Origin: Simmondsia chinensis
Taxonomy: Eukaryota; Streptophyta; Magnoliopsida; Caryophyllales; Simmondsiaceae
Assembly (NCBI GenBank): GCA_018398585.1
Contig: JAGTTD010000005.1
Span: 36,768,750-36,832,749 of the forward strand
DNA length: 64,000 bases
Direction of reading: 5' to 3'
The translations under genes were made by a program, and so were the position numbers. The first letter of the stretch is position 1. Each line of letters opens with the position of its first letter. The notes below the pieces were generated by a model. It saw only the letters and a list, made by a program, of their open reading frames with translations. It did no database searches and was not told the origin of the DNA. This document shows, in pieces, positions 33,261 to 43,505 of this stretch.

Positions 33261-36200
33261 TCATCGACCTTCACCTTTATGTAGCTTAACCCCGAGAAAC
33301 GACGAAATCCATTGTTTCCAATGCGCGTCTTCTTGTTGTTCGATCCACGACAAGAAACAACTATCCAACAAGCAGAAGAAGTTTACATAAAGTAGCTGGT
33401 ACCTGACAGGGACGAACCGAAAATTCGCAACTTGAAGTATTGGCCATATGCCTCCTTCCATAACTAATGCCGGGACAAAATCCCTCTTCACATCTTCCTT
33501 GATTTTCGGAGGGCTCTTTCCGTTGGCAAAACCCATGTAAGTGAAAAAAATGAGGAGATCCAAAGGCCCGAAGATGATCCCATCAACGGCTACTTTAGTG
33601 GCAACGAACCGGAATGAATTTGGTTGCATCCCATATCGTAGTCGAATTACTCGGTCTAAACGTTCGTACCTAATGAGTAGAAGATAGATGTGTAAAGAAA
33701 ATAGGAGAGAATTTGGACGACACTGAGGTTTCTGATTTTTTCCATTTTACAATGGTAAAAAGGTATAACATTACTTTAAGTAGGGTCACCAATATTGAGG
33801 GGAGGGCGGTGGTGAGCTTCAACCCAAGAGCTCATGCTTGGAAGGTGGATAGCCCAACTGCTACATCAAACCCAACAGCTCGGGGTTTCAGAACATTATG
33901 TCATAAGGTCCATCTCCGAATCCCAAAACCATATTTAGATATTAGAACTATGGCCCACATCTGTCATTGTTGTTGCTTGCATGTCGGATATTGCTTTATT
34001 TGACTTAGATTTTGTAAATATTGTTGCTTCCTTCTTTCTTTTAAGGTTGGGGCCCCTTCAAAAACAACCTCTCTACAGGGTAGCACACTGTAGAGGTAAG
34101 GTTGCGTACATCCTACCCTCCCCAGACCCTGTCTTGTCAGGCGCCTCTTTGAAGCATTGGGTCGTTGTTGTTGTTGAAGATACAGCATTTATGCATCAAT
34201 CAGGTCATCACAAAAGTATTGCTACATAACTACTAGTCACACAATTGCCAGCTCAATACGTCATATAAGAGCCATAATGTTATATGATAGCCTTTATTTG
34301 ATTCCACGATAAGAAGATAAAATGCAAGCGGGAGGGATAAACAAACCAAAAGTGGCCCACCGGTCCCACAAATCCAAACCCAAACAAGCTTGTGGCAGCA
34401 ACCCTCTTCCAATTGATCTTCAATTCCTTGTCCTTATCCTGTTGAATGTAGAGACGTTACAACTCTTCATACACAACAAACAAAGGACGAGCATCAATTG
34501 TATTCTCTAATTTTCCACATTTGTATTATTGGCAATAAGACATATCATATGAGCATATGACAATAACAACATAATCTACACTAATGCAAAATCTGCTTAT
34601 TGGGTTGCAAGCTACAAAGATTCGGAAAGTGGTATGTGCTGACAGGTAATCAAATTGGGAACTCAACCAATGGCAGTGTTGTCAAAGGGGTGAGGCGCAA
34701 CAAGGCGCAAAGGCTCCCCGAAGTCGAGGCGCGAGGCGTATGACTCAGGCGCACGCTTCTTGGATATGAGGCGGACCAAATACTAGCTAATTTGGATAAA
34801 ATAGTTTATAAAATATATTAATTAGAAGATGTATATTATTTCCTTTAAAGCTTAAAAAATATATTTGCCTAGGAATTTTTTATTAAGCTATCTAGCAATT
34901 GTCGTGGTTTTAAAAAATACTTCACTAGTATCAGAAAAAGAAGATATATTAATTCTTCAAATGTATATGATATGTTATATATGTATATAATAAATATAGT
35001 TCATATAAAAAAAATTTAATTATTTCAAACAAGGTTTTTTTAATAAATTCTACATATTAAATATTAAAGTTACAAAATTTTAAGTATACTTATATTTAAA
35101 AAACACAGATGCATGAAAAATACTTGTATCATAAATAAATGAATTAATATATACGTGAGTGCCAACCAACTAGGAGTGAAGACAATACGAAACAAAAAAA
35201 ATAGTATTATAATACACATTAGATTAAAAAAAAAAAAAAACAATTTAAAACTTTTTAGTGACTGCAAGGAGAAGGAGAAAAGGTTGAGAGAGTCGGACTC
35301 GAACCAAGATGATAAAAAACAAGAGAATGACAGAGTGAGAAAGGGAGATCTAAAGAGCGAGAGAGAGAGAGAGAGAGAGAATGAGAGCGCATGCCTCATC
35401 GCGCCTTCTTGCGCTTGGGTGAAAAGGGGTCGCTCAGGGTTTACTGAGGCGTGTGCGGCGGCACCTCTCGAGCCTTGCACCTCAGGCGCATATGAAGCGC
35501 GCTTTTAATAACACTGACCCATGGAGTCCTTTTTCTAGGTAATTGGGATGTTGGGGCCAAATTACTTGCACCTCAATTAATCCCTAGGTTGCACGCACCA
35601 CCAACTCACCATTTCCCCATATGCAGAGCAAGTTGTGGCACAACACCTCAATGGAACGCTCTAAAAAATATTTTGCACCCAATGACATGATCAGAACCCC
35701 AAAGCTGACGAACTATAAGACATTAGGTCCAAGTGTCTAGCCATTTTAGCCAACCCCTCAAAGTTAACCAAAGGGGTCTTCAACACATGAAAAGCAAAAG
35801 ACAATGCAATAGTGGAAAATAGTCCCTTCTCGAGACAAGTTCTCATATAAGCAGCTTGACGGCATTAGAAATTCAGCCAAACTACGGAAACTAAGCAAGT
35901 TATTTATATCAAAAAAAAAATCCTGGATTGTTAAATTTAGAGAAATACGATAACCTTCAACATGAATATGCCCAAACCGGTCACAATAGGTAAGCCCCCA
36001 CTCTAACCTCTAAGAGTAGGTAATCCATTCGAGGATTTAATTTAAAGTAATCGAAAACTAGGACCTTGTAACATAGGGACTTAACCTTGATTGTGTTTTC
36101 AGGACATTGGTTGAACATGCCAACGCATTGTTAAAGCAACGCATATTTTCAACATACTCGCAACACATATTTTCAAACATACAAGCAATAGAAGTGGTTT

Positions 36201-38949
36201 CTCCTTAACCATCATGAAATGATACTAATATCAGGGAAGAAGTGTCACACAGCATCCAACATTCGAAGACGTATTCATTCTCGTGACCTTGGACAAAGGA
36301 CCAAATACAAACAACATGATGTTTCTTTGGGTAAGTTTTTGCTAATGGAAAATAAGAATATTTGCCAACGGTAAATAGATTGAGCGATTTCAACTCTTAA
36401 TATATGTACTGTTTGAGTACCTGAGAGGAAGGATTAGTTCAAGGGCACTCCTAGAGAACCAGCCAACTTGAAACCCGAAATCACTTGTGTCTCAAAATTT
36501 ACCTTTAAAGGGGGAAAAGAGGAAACCTAAAGCAAACTTACCTGAAAAAGAGAAAGAAAAGGGAGGGCGGGGGCAGGGGGTGGGGGGGGGGGGGGGGGGG
36601 GGGGAGGGGGGGAGGAGGAGAGGGAACCTGAAGCAATGTGATGAGATGTTAGAGATTGAAATCCCCAAATGGAGATGCCCTAGATATCCAAAACATTCAC
36701 TCAAGCTCCGTTTGGATGAATGGAAGTCCTCTTTCCCCCCACTACTGTTGGTTTCTTACATGAATGGATACAGAAATTTAGGGAACGTCTCTTCTCCCGA
36801 ACTAGAGTAAACGACTTCCTCTCAAGGATCAAGGGAGTCTCTTCCTTCAAGCCAGCATCCTCAACCCACCCTAAGCCTCGACAATACTTCTACAGGATGG
36901 GAAACGCTCAATCACGAATGAAGAGCTAGTCCCATAAAGGAAGAAACACCAAACTCAAAAGGATCAGATCAAGTGGTACAACACTCTAGCCTAGCGCCTC
37001 ATGAAGCATTAGCTCTATGATTCGAATCATACCAGGAGAGCAAACAAAATCTTAGGCCACCCTGTCACCCAACGCTTATTTCTATAGTACTTTTTATTTT
37101 TGATGATGTACTAGAAGGCCCTAGAATGTACTAGGCCTTCCATTTTTGTGCTTAGATGCATGTATGTATGAAGAGGCATGTCCCTTGACATGTTGGGTCG
37201 CGTCCCTTGGTCCCTTGACACAGTCCGGGCGCGCGCCTTGACATGAGGGTCATGACCCTTCCCAAAGGTCGTGTCCCTTGACAAGAGGGGGCATGTCCCT
37301 TGAACCTTGACACGGTTCATGGACACGGCCTGCCCCTAGGGGTGTGTCCCAATTTTGCTTATTAAATATTCATGTACCTAGACTAGATTCATGTATTTAC
37401 TTAGAGACATGTCCCAACCCTTGAGCCGTGTCCCTTGGGGATGCCACACGGTTCATGCACATATGTAAACCTCTTTGAGTATAAATAATAAAGAAGTGGC
37501 ATTTGCCATAGGTGTTCAAAAACCACCCAATTCATCCAAACTCTTTTCCTCTCTTTAACATGTGAATCTATTATACTTGTGTCCCTAATCTCGTTGTCCC
37601 TTAGACACTTTCTTGCCTTAATTCCGCATAAACATAGCCTTCGGGTTATCGGGAAGCCTGACTTGACGAGGTACTTTCGGAGTGAAGTTAAGTGGCGCAC
37701 GGGCCTGACAAGGGTGTCAAAACCGTCCCATGACAACCCGCTGGGTTTGTGAGCCCGGTTTACCCAGCTGCACATAAAAGAAACTCTAGATTTGCCAGTG
37801 CATACGCCCTAGTCAAAGTGAGCATAAACGGACCCAGACAACCAGTTTATGCAAGAAGAGAAACACCGTGCTAAGCCAACATTCAGAGACATTTTCATCT
37901 TCCTACCTCGTACAACGGACCAAATACAAACCAAATGATCACTAACACAAAATAGGAATATCTAGCAACACCAAAATTGATTGAGCAATTTCAATTCTTA
38001 ATCTATTTACTGCTTATCCATGACACTCATAGGGCTCACAAGGCAATTGGAAACAGGAAATCGCGGACCCAGTTGCTCAAAGAATGATAACACAAACTAG
38101 TTCTGCAGTTGCTAGCATCAGCAGAAAATTACATTTAAAAGAAAGGGGAAAGAAGAACCCTAAAACAATGTGATTATATGTTATGCATTGACACTGTTAA
38201 TTCTCATACCCATTTGCTCAAAAAGGAAAAAAATACAAAACCCACGAATTACACTCCACTAAAATCCAGCATTAATATATCAAAGACCACAAAAACCCCA
38301 ACAATTGCTCCATTTGTTTTGACAGAAAAGCTTTTTTCCGTCCCCATTCTACCGTTTATTTGCATAACAAAATGCAACAATCACAAATACGAAAAATGAC
38401 TTCCTCCATCGAGGAAAGTCAAGCTTCCCTCAACAAAAAGGGAAACATCTTAATTCTTGGTGCTTCACTTTAACCTTAACTAACCTCTTTATAAGACAAA
38501 AACTTTTTAAATAAAAAAAAATTATGAAAAAATTTTAAGAAAAATATTTTTCATTCAACCGTTGGTAAATATGGTTCCTTCTTTCTTATTAGGGTTAGGG
38601 GCCTGTCCAAAACAACCTCTTTTCACAATAACACCCTATAAAGGTAACATTACGTACATCTTACCCTCCCCAAACTCTACCTTGGCGATAGCCTCTTCGA
38701 GGAACTGGGCCATTGTTGTTAAGTTGTATTTTTTCAATGAACCCAATGAAGCCCTAATGAATGAGAGAGAGAGAGAGAGAGAGAGAGAAAGATGCTCACA
38801 GGAAACAAACGACGTCGTTTAGCAGTAGAATGAGTAATAGATTGAGCAGCAATATCACCAAATCCCCAAATCAAACCAGAACTAATCATCTGGGTCTTCA
38901 CCGGATGAACTTGCAAGCAATTCTGATACCATCTCCACAATCTCAACAT
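33261..38949 (-). CDS. Mpv17/PMP22-family membrane protein
   Basis: Exons on the minus strand: 38949-38800, 34438-34347, 33669-33261. Splice sites are GT-AG and in phase, giving 216 aa plus TGA. The protein closely resembles the plant group that includes Arabidopsis At3g24570. It starts MLRLWRWYQNCL with HPVKTQ and GLIWGFGDIAAQ (exon 1), then LFGFGFVGPVGHFWY across exons 2/3, FGPLDLLIFFTYMGF, and the C-terminal signature WPILQVANFRFVPVRYQLLY and FLSWIEQQ. Family members have about four hydrophobic helices and sit in the peroxisomal or inner mitochondrial membrane; which applies here cannot be read from sequence. The start is the ATG at 38949, since the frame upstream has only GTG. Intron 1 is 4.36 kb and holds a hAT element, an LTR-like stretch, a SINE and a local duplication. 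The C-terminus is intact. Confidence 0.93.
34043..34176 (+). mobile_element. SINE with the shared body but a non-5S head (copy F)
   Basis: The body is typical: CAAAAACAACCTCTCTACAG, GAGGTAAGGTTGCGTACATC, TACCCTCCCCAGACCCTG, GCATTGGGTCGTTGTTG. Upstream is not 5S sequence but TTGCTTGCATGTCGGATATT, GCTTTATTTGACTTAG and TTGCTTCCTTCTTTC, which recurs before copies G and J. It lies in intron 2 of the Mpv17-family gene, antisense to it. Confidence 0.82.
34674..35516. mobile_element. Non-autonomous hAT element (843 bp)
   Basis: The left end CAGTGTTGTCAAAGGGGTGA and the right end AGCGCGCTTTTAATAACACTG are imperfect terminal inverted repeats with GAGGCGC-rich subterminal DNA (GGCGCGAGGCG; CTCAGGCGCATATGAAGCGC). 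The 8-bp flanks ACCAATGG (34666-34673) and ACCCATGG (35517-35524) match at 7 of 8 positions. The interior is AT-rich, with a GA microsatellite near 35359-35381 and no transposase. It lies in intron 1 of the Mpv17-family gene. Confidence 0.85.
36579..36625 (+). repeat. Long poly-G tract
   Basis: An almost pure G run of about 45 nt, including more than 20 uninterrupted G (36583-36604). It lies in the intron, on the strand opposite the transcribed gene, so the pre-mRNA carries a C tract. Confidence 0.95.
37101..37777 (+). mobile_element. LTR-like sequence with CCCTTGACA repeats
   Basis: U3-like tandem words (GTCCCTTGACATG, GTGTCCCTTGACAAGAGG, CATGTCCCTTGAACC) at 37180-37330 are followed by a TATA box (TTGAGTATAAATAATAAAG, about 37474-37492), a pyrimidine-rich leader with CTCTTTTCCTCTCTTTAAC, and a GC-richer end around CGGGTTATCGGGAAGCC. 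This is the layout of a plant LTR. I found no target duplication and no second LTR. Confidence 0.5.
38561..38720 (+). mobile_element. SINE with non-5S head (copy G)
   Basis: Head GGTTCCTTCTTTCTTATTAG, then body CCAAAACAACCTCTTTTCAC, AGGTAACATTACGTACATC, TACCCTCCCCAAACTC and GGAACTGGGCCATTGTTGTT. It lies in intron 1 of the Mpv17-family gene, close to exon 1. Confidence 0.78.
38763..38788. repeat. (GA)n microsatellite beside the intron-1 donor
   Basis: A GA/CT run of about 26 nt lies 6 nt inside intron 1 of the Mpv17-family gene, so the pre-mRNA has a CU tract right after the 5' splice site. Confidence 0.9.
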
Positions 38950-39287
38950 ACCCACCTTGATTATTCCCCCAATTAACTGAAATCTGAACCAGATTTGATG
39001 ATTTTCACTACAAAGATACGAACTTTAGGGTTCAATTCAAATGGATTTTCGATTGTTTACCCTAATCTGCGGAATTGGAGTAGGGTTTGAAGGAAAATTA
39101 GAGATTCAAGGGGGGAATTTAATGGGTTTGGTATGAATTTACGTGGGTCATAGTTGAATTTAAGAATAAGGCTTTGAAATTCGTTGATGATTTTGATGGG
39201 TTGGGAGAGGGTCAAATGGATAGGGACGATACACCCAATAAGCGGCGGCTTATCATTCCAGTTTTACTTTTCTCAGTAATGAAATTA
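38950..39287 (-). other. 5' UTR and promoter flank of the Mpv17-family gene
   Basis: Upstream of the ATG on the minus strand. No strong TATA box was recognised. No other gene. Confidence 0.4.
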
Positions 39288-39334
39288 GGGAAATTATCAA
39301 ATTAATTACACTGGGATTTGTATTTTAAAGTTTT

Positions 39335-39335
39335 A

Positions 39336-39367
<32 letters not shown>

Positions 39368-39398
39368 GTATATATATGTATGTATATGTATATATGTA

Positions 39399-39431
<33 letters not shown>

Positions 39432-39440
39432 ATAAGGTGT
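39335..39440. repeat. (TA)n/(TATG)n microsatellite
   Basis: About 105 nt of mixed TA and TATG/TGTA units interrupt family-R copy 4. Confidence 0.95.
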
Positions 39441-39443
39441 CAT

Positions 39444-39682
39444 TTTTATGAGATGGTGAGAGCATGAGGCGGGGGCGAATCATTGCCCTCCATTGTAATG
39501 GACGGCCAAAAGTTAATACACATTAAAACAATAGTAATTTATGGTCCATACCTCTTTATGGGCAGAAAGAAAAAAAGTGTAAAAGAGAAAAATTATTTTT
39601 TATCAATATTCAACAAATCTTGACCGTCCATTAAAATGAAGGCGAAGATTTGTCCCTCTCACGCTCTCATCCTCTCATAAAA
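39444..39682. mobile_element. MITE of about 240 bp with ~70-bp inverted arms
   Basis: The left arm TTTTATGAGATGGTGAGAGC ... AATGGACGGCCAAA and the right arm (reverse complement TTTTATGAGAGGATGAGAGC ... AATGGACGGTCAAG) pair along about 70 bp. The centre is A-rich. Non-coding. It is inserted in family-R copy 4. Confidence 0.75.
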
Positions 39683-40172
39683 TTTATATATAATATGACA
39701 TATATTGATATTTGAATTTTTTTACGTTGGTACTTTATGTCGGAGTTTAATTAGTTTTTATAAGAAACAGACTGATTTTATACAAAAAATGTTAATGTAA
39801 TACATAATTATAATAATATATATAGTTTATGTCAATATTTTCATTAAAAATTTAACATATTGTTCTATAAAGTTCACTAAATTTTAATGTATAGTCAAAA
39901 TTATGTGTTATATTAATATTTTTTGGTTAAAAATCTTCAATTCTGATAATATATATATATATATTGTCAGAATCGTGTTTTGCTTTGAAATTATTCATGA
40001 GAAGTTTATGAATTTTGGAAGAATGATACTTGATTGATAAAATTTTATGTTATCTAAGTGATAAAATTTTTAAACCTCGAGGTATCCCATTGTATATTTT
40101 AAAATGTTATGGTGCCTAAACAATAAATGGTCAAATATCAAGATATTTCAGTGATGATTTTTCTTTTTCACT

Positions 40173-40700
40173 AGGAAATATATCACTTAGTATGATTAAA
40201 TTTTTTAAATCTATTATAACCTCATGTAAGAGGGTAAGGGTGAGATGAAACATTATTGATTACTCATTTGATTCTTATAAAATTTAATAATTTTATCAAT
40301 TAGACATTCTATGATAGATTTTTATTAAAAATTATTAACGTGAAACATAATTATAACAATATACATGTACATTTATCATAATGCTAAGATTTTTTTTGTC
40401 ATTAAATGCTAACATGACATGTTATTTACACTAATATATAGATATCTTTTATAATTCGGTGAATTTATTTCCTAGTCCGGTGGATTCTTGCTGCAATCAT
40501 TAATGTAACTCATATATATATATATATTGTAATCATGTGTCACCTTAATATTTTATGGTGAAAATTGAATTTTGACAAAACGTCACCAAGTTTCGATATA
40601 AAGTATTTAAGTGATAAAAATTTAAAACCTCATGGTATTCCATTATACATATTAAATATCAAAGTACTTAAATGCAGAAATCTCCAGATAATTAATAAAT
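40173..40700. mobile_element. Family-R long-inverted-repeat element (copy 5)
   Basis: It starts near AATATATCACTTAGTATGAT and ends near AAGTGATAAAAATTTAAAAC, CCATTATACATATTAAATAT and CAAAGTACTTAAATG. It directly follows copy 4, so the two lie in tandem. Confidence 0.55.
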
Positions 40701-41600
40701 TCTCAAATAAATAATTAAGAATTGTATATTATTTTTTTATCTACTAATTATATATTATTTAGTATATACATATATGCAAAGAGAGAGACATAAAAATATA
40801 TTATATTTTTAAAAAAATCGAGAAGAACATCAACTTTATCAATAATTGTCATGCCATTCACTGTTAATGTTTCTAGTCATCGATATATTAACTAATGGTT
40901 GCAGTGAATTAAATAAATATAAAGTTTAGTAATTTAAAAGGGAAATTTTGTAACGTTTATTTAGTAAAATAAAAATTAATTATAATTATAGCTTTATAAA
41001 AATGGTGATAAATAATTTCTTTAGTTTAATTATGATGTGTAGCACTACAATTTTGAGAAAAAACTACGTTGGACAACCTCAAATAATTGTAAGAAAAATT
41101 ACCGGGAGAATGACGATGTGACCTAATGGTTACTTGTTTTCCTTGTAATCTTGAGATTATTTCCTTATTTTTTTAAAATTAGCATTCTATACGCAAAAGA
41201 TGATTTAAATTATTATCCTAGAAAGTATAATAAGCTTAAAAAATTATAGGGTAATTTATATATTAGTACCCTAAGATTTAGTATATTAATTTTTTTAATC
41301 CACAAATTATGTGAAATAATTTTTAAAACCAAAAGGTTAATATATTTAATGAAATAGTCAAAACAATAATATAAAAAAAATAAAAGCTGGGTCTATTTTA
41401 CATACTTACACTCCGCTATTTGAATTATTTTATTAAATACATATAAAGTTTTGGATTAAAATATTATTTCAATAAGTTTGTAGACTAAAAAATGAATACA
41501 CTAAATTTCAGTATACTAATATGTAATTTACTCAAAATTATATATCGTCATAATTTATAATTAAAATAAAAAAGTCTGGTTTTATTAATTTACTAAATAA
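40701..41600. other. AT-rich intergenic DNA with repeat fragments
   Basis: No gene. 41255-41400 resembles one arm of the foldback element at 17357-17900 (TAATTTATATATTAGTACCC). 41105-41160 has a weak tRNA-like SINE look (GACCTAATGGTTACTTG). Confidence 0.4.
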
Positions 41601-41837
41601 CCTGAAAGATTACCAACACTCAAGCACCGGATCCCATTAGAACTCCGAAGTTTGGCGTACTTGGGCGAGAATAGCTGGGAAGTCCTCGTGTTGCACCACT
41701 GAGGTTGGAGGTTCTTAGAAACAACCTCTCTTCAAAGGTAGCATCCTGAAGGAGGAAGACCGCGTACATCCACACCCCCTCCGCGCTGACCCTGCTTAGA
41801 CGAGAGTCTTTGAAGCACTGAGAATGTTACTATATAA
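41601..41837 (+). mobile_element. Full-length 5S-type SINE (copy H)
   Basis: The 5S head is very clear: ATTACCAACACTCAAGCACC, GGATCCCATTAGAACTCCGA, GTACTTGGGCGAGAATAG, then GGGAAGTCCTCGTGTTGCAC. The body follows: GGTTCTTAGAAACAACCTCT, GAAGACCGCGTACATCC, TTTGAAGCACTGAGAATGTT. Exact 17-bp target duplications ATTAATTTACTAAATAA are at 41584-41600 and 41838-41854. Relative to plant 5S rRNA about 19 nt are missing between GAATAG and CTGGG, within the internal promoter. Confidence 0.95.
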
Positions 41838-42105
41838 ATTAATTTACTAAATAAATATATTAAAATCATCTTTGAAATCACTAAACCCTGTTTCCTTAAT
41901 CTCCCCCACTCTCTTTCCTTATTTGATTTTATTGTTAATTGACACCCGTTAACATATCCCATGTCATATTATTCTTAGATGAATATATAATATATTATAT
42001 ACTCTCATGTGATGGGCATTGTACATGACCTCTTTCCTCCATTCATTGAACAAAAAGCATAGCTAAATTAACATAATTTAACTCTTTGGACTATATAATA
42101 TCAGA

Positions 42106-42231
42106 CTGGGGGTCCTCAAAAACAATCTCCCATCAGGGTTTCACCTTGATGGAGTAAGGCTGCGTACATCCTACCCTCCAAGACCTCGGGCAAGCGGGAG
42201 CCCTTGCGGCACTGGATATGTTGTTGTTGTT
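42106..42231 (+). mobile_element. 5S-type SINE, body only (copy I), with exact target duplication
   Basis: Body CTGGGGGTCCTCAAAAACAA, CAGGGTTTCACCTTGATGGA, AGGCTGCGTACATCCTACCC, GCGGCACTGGATATGTTGTT. Exact 21-bp direct repeats at 42085-42105 and 42232-42252 (TTTGGACTATA...) flank it. The 5S part is absent. Confidence 0.93.
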
Positions 42232-42600
42232 TTTGGACTATATAATATCAGAACACTCAAAATAACACATAATTAAGTTGATCAAATTCAAACTATAAAG
42301 TATAATTTTGTCCAAAAAAATTTAAAAGTATATTTACTTAAATTAACATATAACATGAGGCAAATAATTATCAAACATTACAAGTATACAAATTAACTAA
42401 TTTTATTAAAAATAGTAAATTGTATCTAGTTAAAAATTGATTTACAATAATTCTTAATTGGATTATTTTTGTAGTTTCAGCTTACGTAATTTATGTGACT
42501 ATGTTATATCTAGAATATTCTTAGACACACAAGTCTTTTATTATTATTTTACTGCTGCATGCATACCTGATATTGCTTTATTTTACTCTTCTTTTTAGAT

Positions 42601-42925
42601 TGTTCCTTCTATTTTCTTTTTTTTTAAAGGTTAAGGACCCTTCAGAAACAGTCTCTTTACATGATAACACCCTGTAGGAGTAAGGCTGTCTCCTTTCCCT
42701 GACCCTGTCATGGCACAAGCCTTTATGAGACACAGGGCCGGACATGACCCCAAGCAACCTCTTGAAGCCCCCGAATTTTAAAAATTGTGATTTTTGAAGT
42801 AACAATTATTAATTTTGATAAGTTTTAAGAGAAATACTATTATATATAAAAGGTGCCGTTTGAAAATTTTACTCGAAACCCTGAGAATGTTAGAATTGAC
42901 CCCGATGAGGCACTGGGTGGTTGTA
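42601..42925 (+). mobile_element. SINE with non-5S head (copy J), split by a small element
   Basis: Head TGCATGCATACCTGATATTG to TGTTCCTTCTATTTTC upstream, then body AGGACCCTTCAGAAACAGTC and AACACCCTGTAGGAGTAAGG, interrupted at 42734 and resumed at 42906 with GAGGCACTGGGTGGTTG. Confidence 0.78.
42734..42905. mobile_element. 172-bp hAT-like insertion inside SINE copy J
   Basis: Flanked by TGAGACAC (42726-42733) and TGAGGCAC (42906-42913), an 8-bp duplication with one difference. The ends AGGGCCGGACATGACCCC and AATTGACCCCGA are roughly inverted. GGCCGG-type ends and an 8-bp duplication suggest a hAT MITE. Confidence 0.65.
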
Positions 42926-43505
42926 TGTGATATCTTTGGGTACTCCGATTATATTGTTCTCTTGTTATTCTATCACATTAAGGAGATAAATTAAACCTTA
43001 GTCTTAATAGATATAGAATTTTGTTAATATAAAGATTTCGATTCCATGGGGGATAATAAGAGATTAAGCATCCATGGGTATTGGAATAATCTAACTCGAT
43101 GATCAAATATTTACAAAAAACGCCAGCCCGTGGAATATGAAACATCCAAGGCAAATCAAATCGCAAACAGTTCTACGTTGCTAAGCGAATACAACAACGA
43201 AGATGCCTTATACGTCGTTAAGCACGCCATTGAAACAGATGGGCCTGATTTGCCAAGAGAGGAGACATCAACATTGCGTAGTTCTTACTAATGTTTCTAC
43301 GACGCTAACTCATTAGACACATTCGCATCAAAACAAGTCTACTCATTCACATTTTCCGAAATACAACAATCTAACCCCTTTTTCCATCAAGGCCAAATCG
43401 ACTATATGAATCAAAATATAGCAATACGCTCTAGCATAAATCATAAAGGTTGTTCTTATGCAAACCAAAAATGATAAACACGGTACGTTACTTCGTGTTG
43501 GGTTT
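42926..43505 (-). other. Downstream flank of the rhomboid gene
   Basis: Probably contains the 3' UTR of the leftward rhomboid gene. No other gene recognised. Confidence 0.4.

Larger units (their letters stand above)
36240..38210 (+). repeat. Local segmental duplication within intron 1
   Basis: Segment 1 (about 36240-36680) and segment 2 (about 37880-38210) share ordered blocks: CCAACATTC, ACAAAGGACCAAATACAAAC / ACAACGGACCAAATACAAAC, TTGAGCGATTTCAACTCTTAAT / TTGAGCAATTTCAATTCTTA, then AACCTGAAGCAATGTGATGA / AACCCTAAAACAATGTGATT. The segment between them contains the LTR-like stretch at 37101-37777. Confidence 0.7.
39288..40160. mobile_element. Family-R long-inverted-repeat element (copy 4)
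   Basis: The left end AAATTATCAAATTAATTACA is followed by TATA/TATG simple repeats (39335-39440) and an inserted MITE. The right half has GTTATCTAAGTGATAAAATT, GGTATCCCATTGTATATTTT and GGTCAAATATCAAGATATTT, as in other copies. Confidence 0.55.

Noticed and set aside
35155..35508. Coding region rich in Arg/Glu
   Set aside because: It lies inside the non-autonomous hAT element and is generated by a GA repeat; there is no family resemblance.
36487..36810. Glycine-rich protein
   Set aside because: The open frame is a product of the poly-G tract in an intron of the gene on the other strand.
38734..38955. Mpv17-family protein starting at 38955 and ending inside intron 1
   Set aside because: 38955 is GTG. 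The ATG at 38949 matches the conserved MLRLWRWYQ start, and the Ser/Leu-rich tail is translation of the GA microsatellite past the donor.
41601..41837. A functional 5S rRNA gene, or a Cassandra TRIM element
   Set aside because: The 5S part is incomplete or mutated, is single and not tandem, and is always fused to the same non-5S body. No LTR pair is present, and the target duplications are 13-21 bp rather than the 5 bp of LTR elements.
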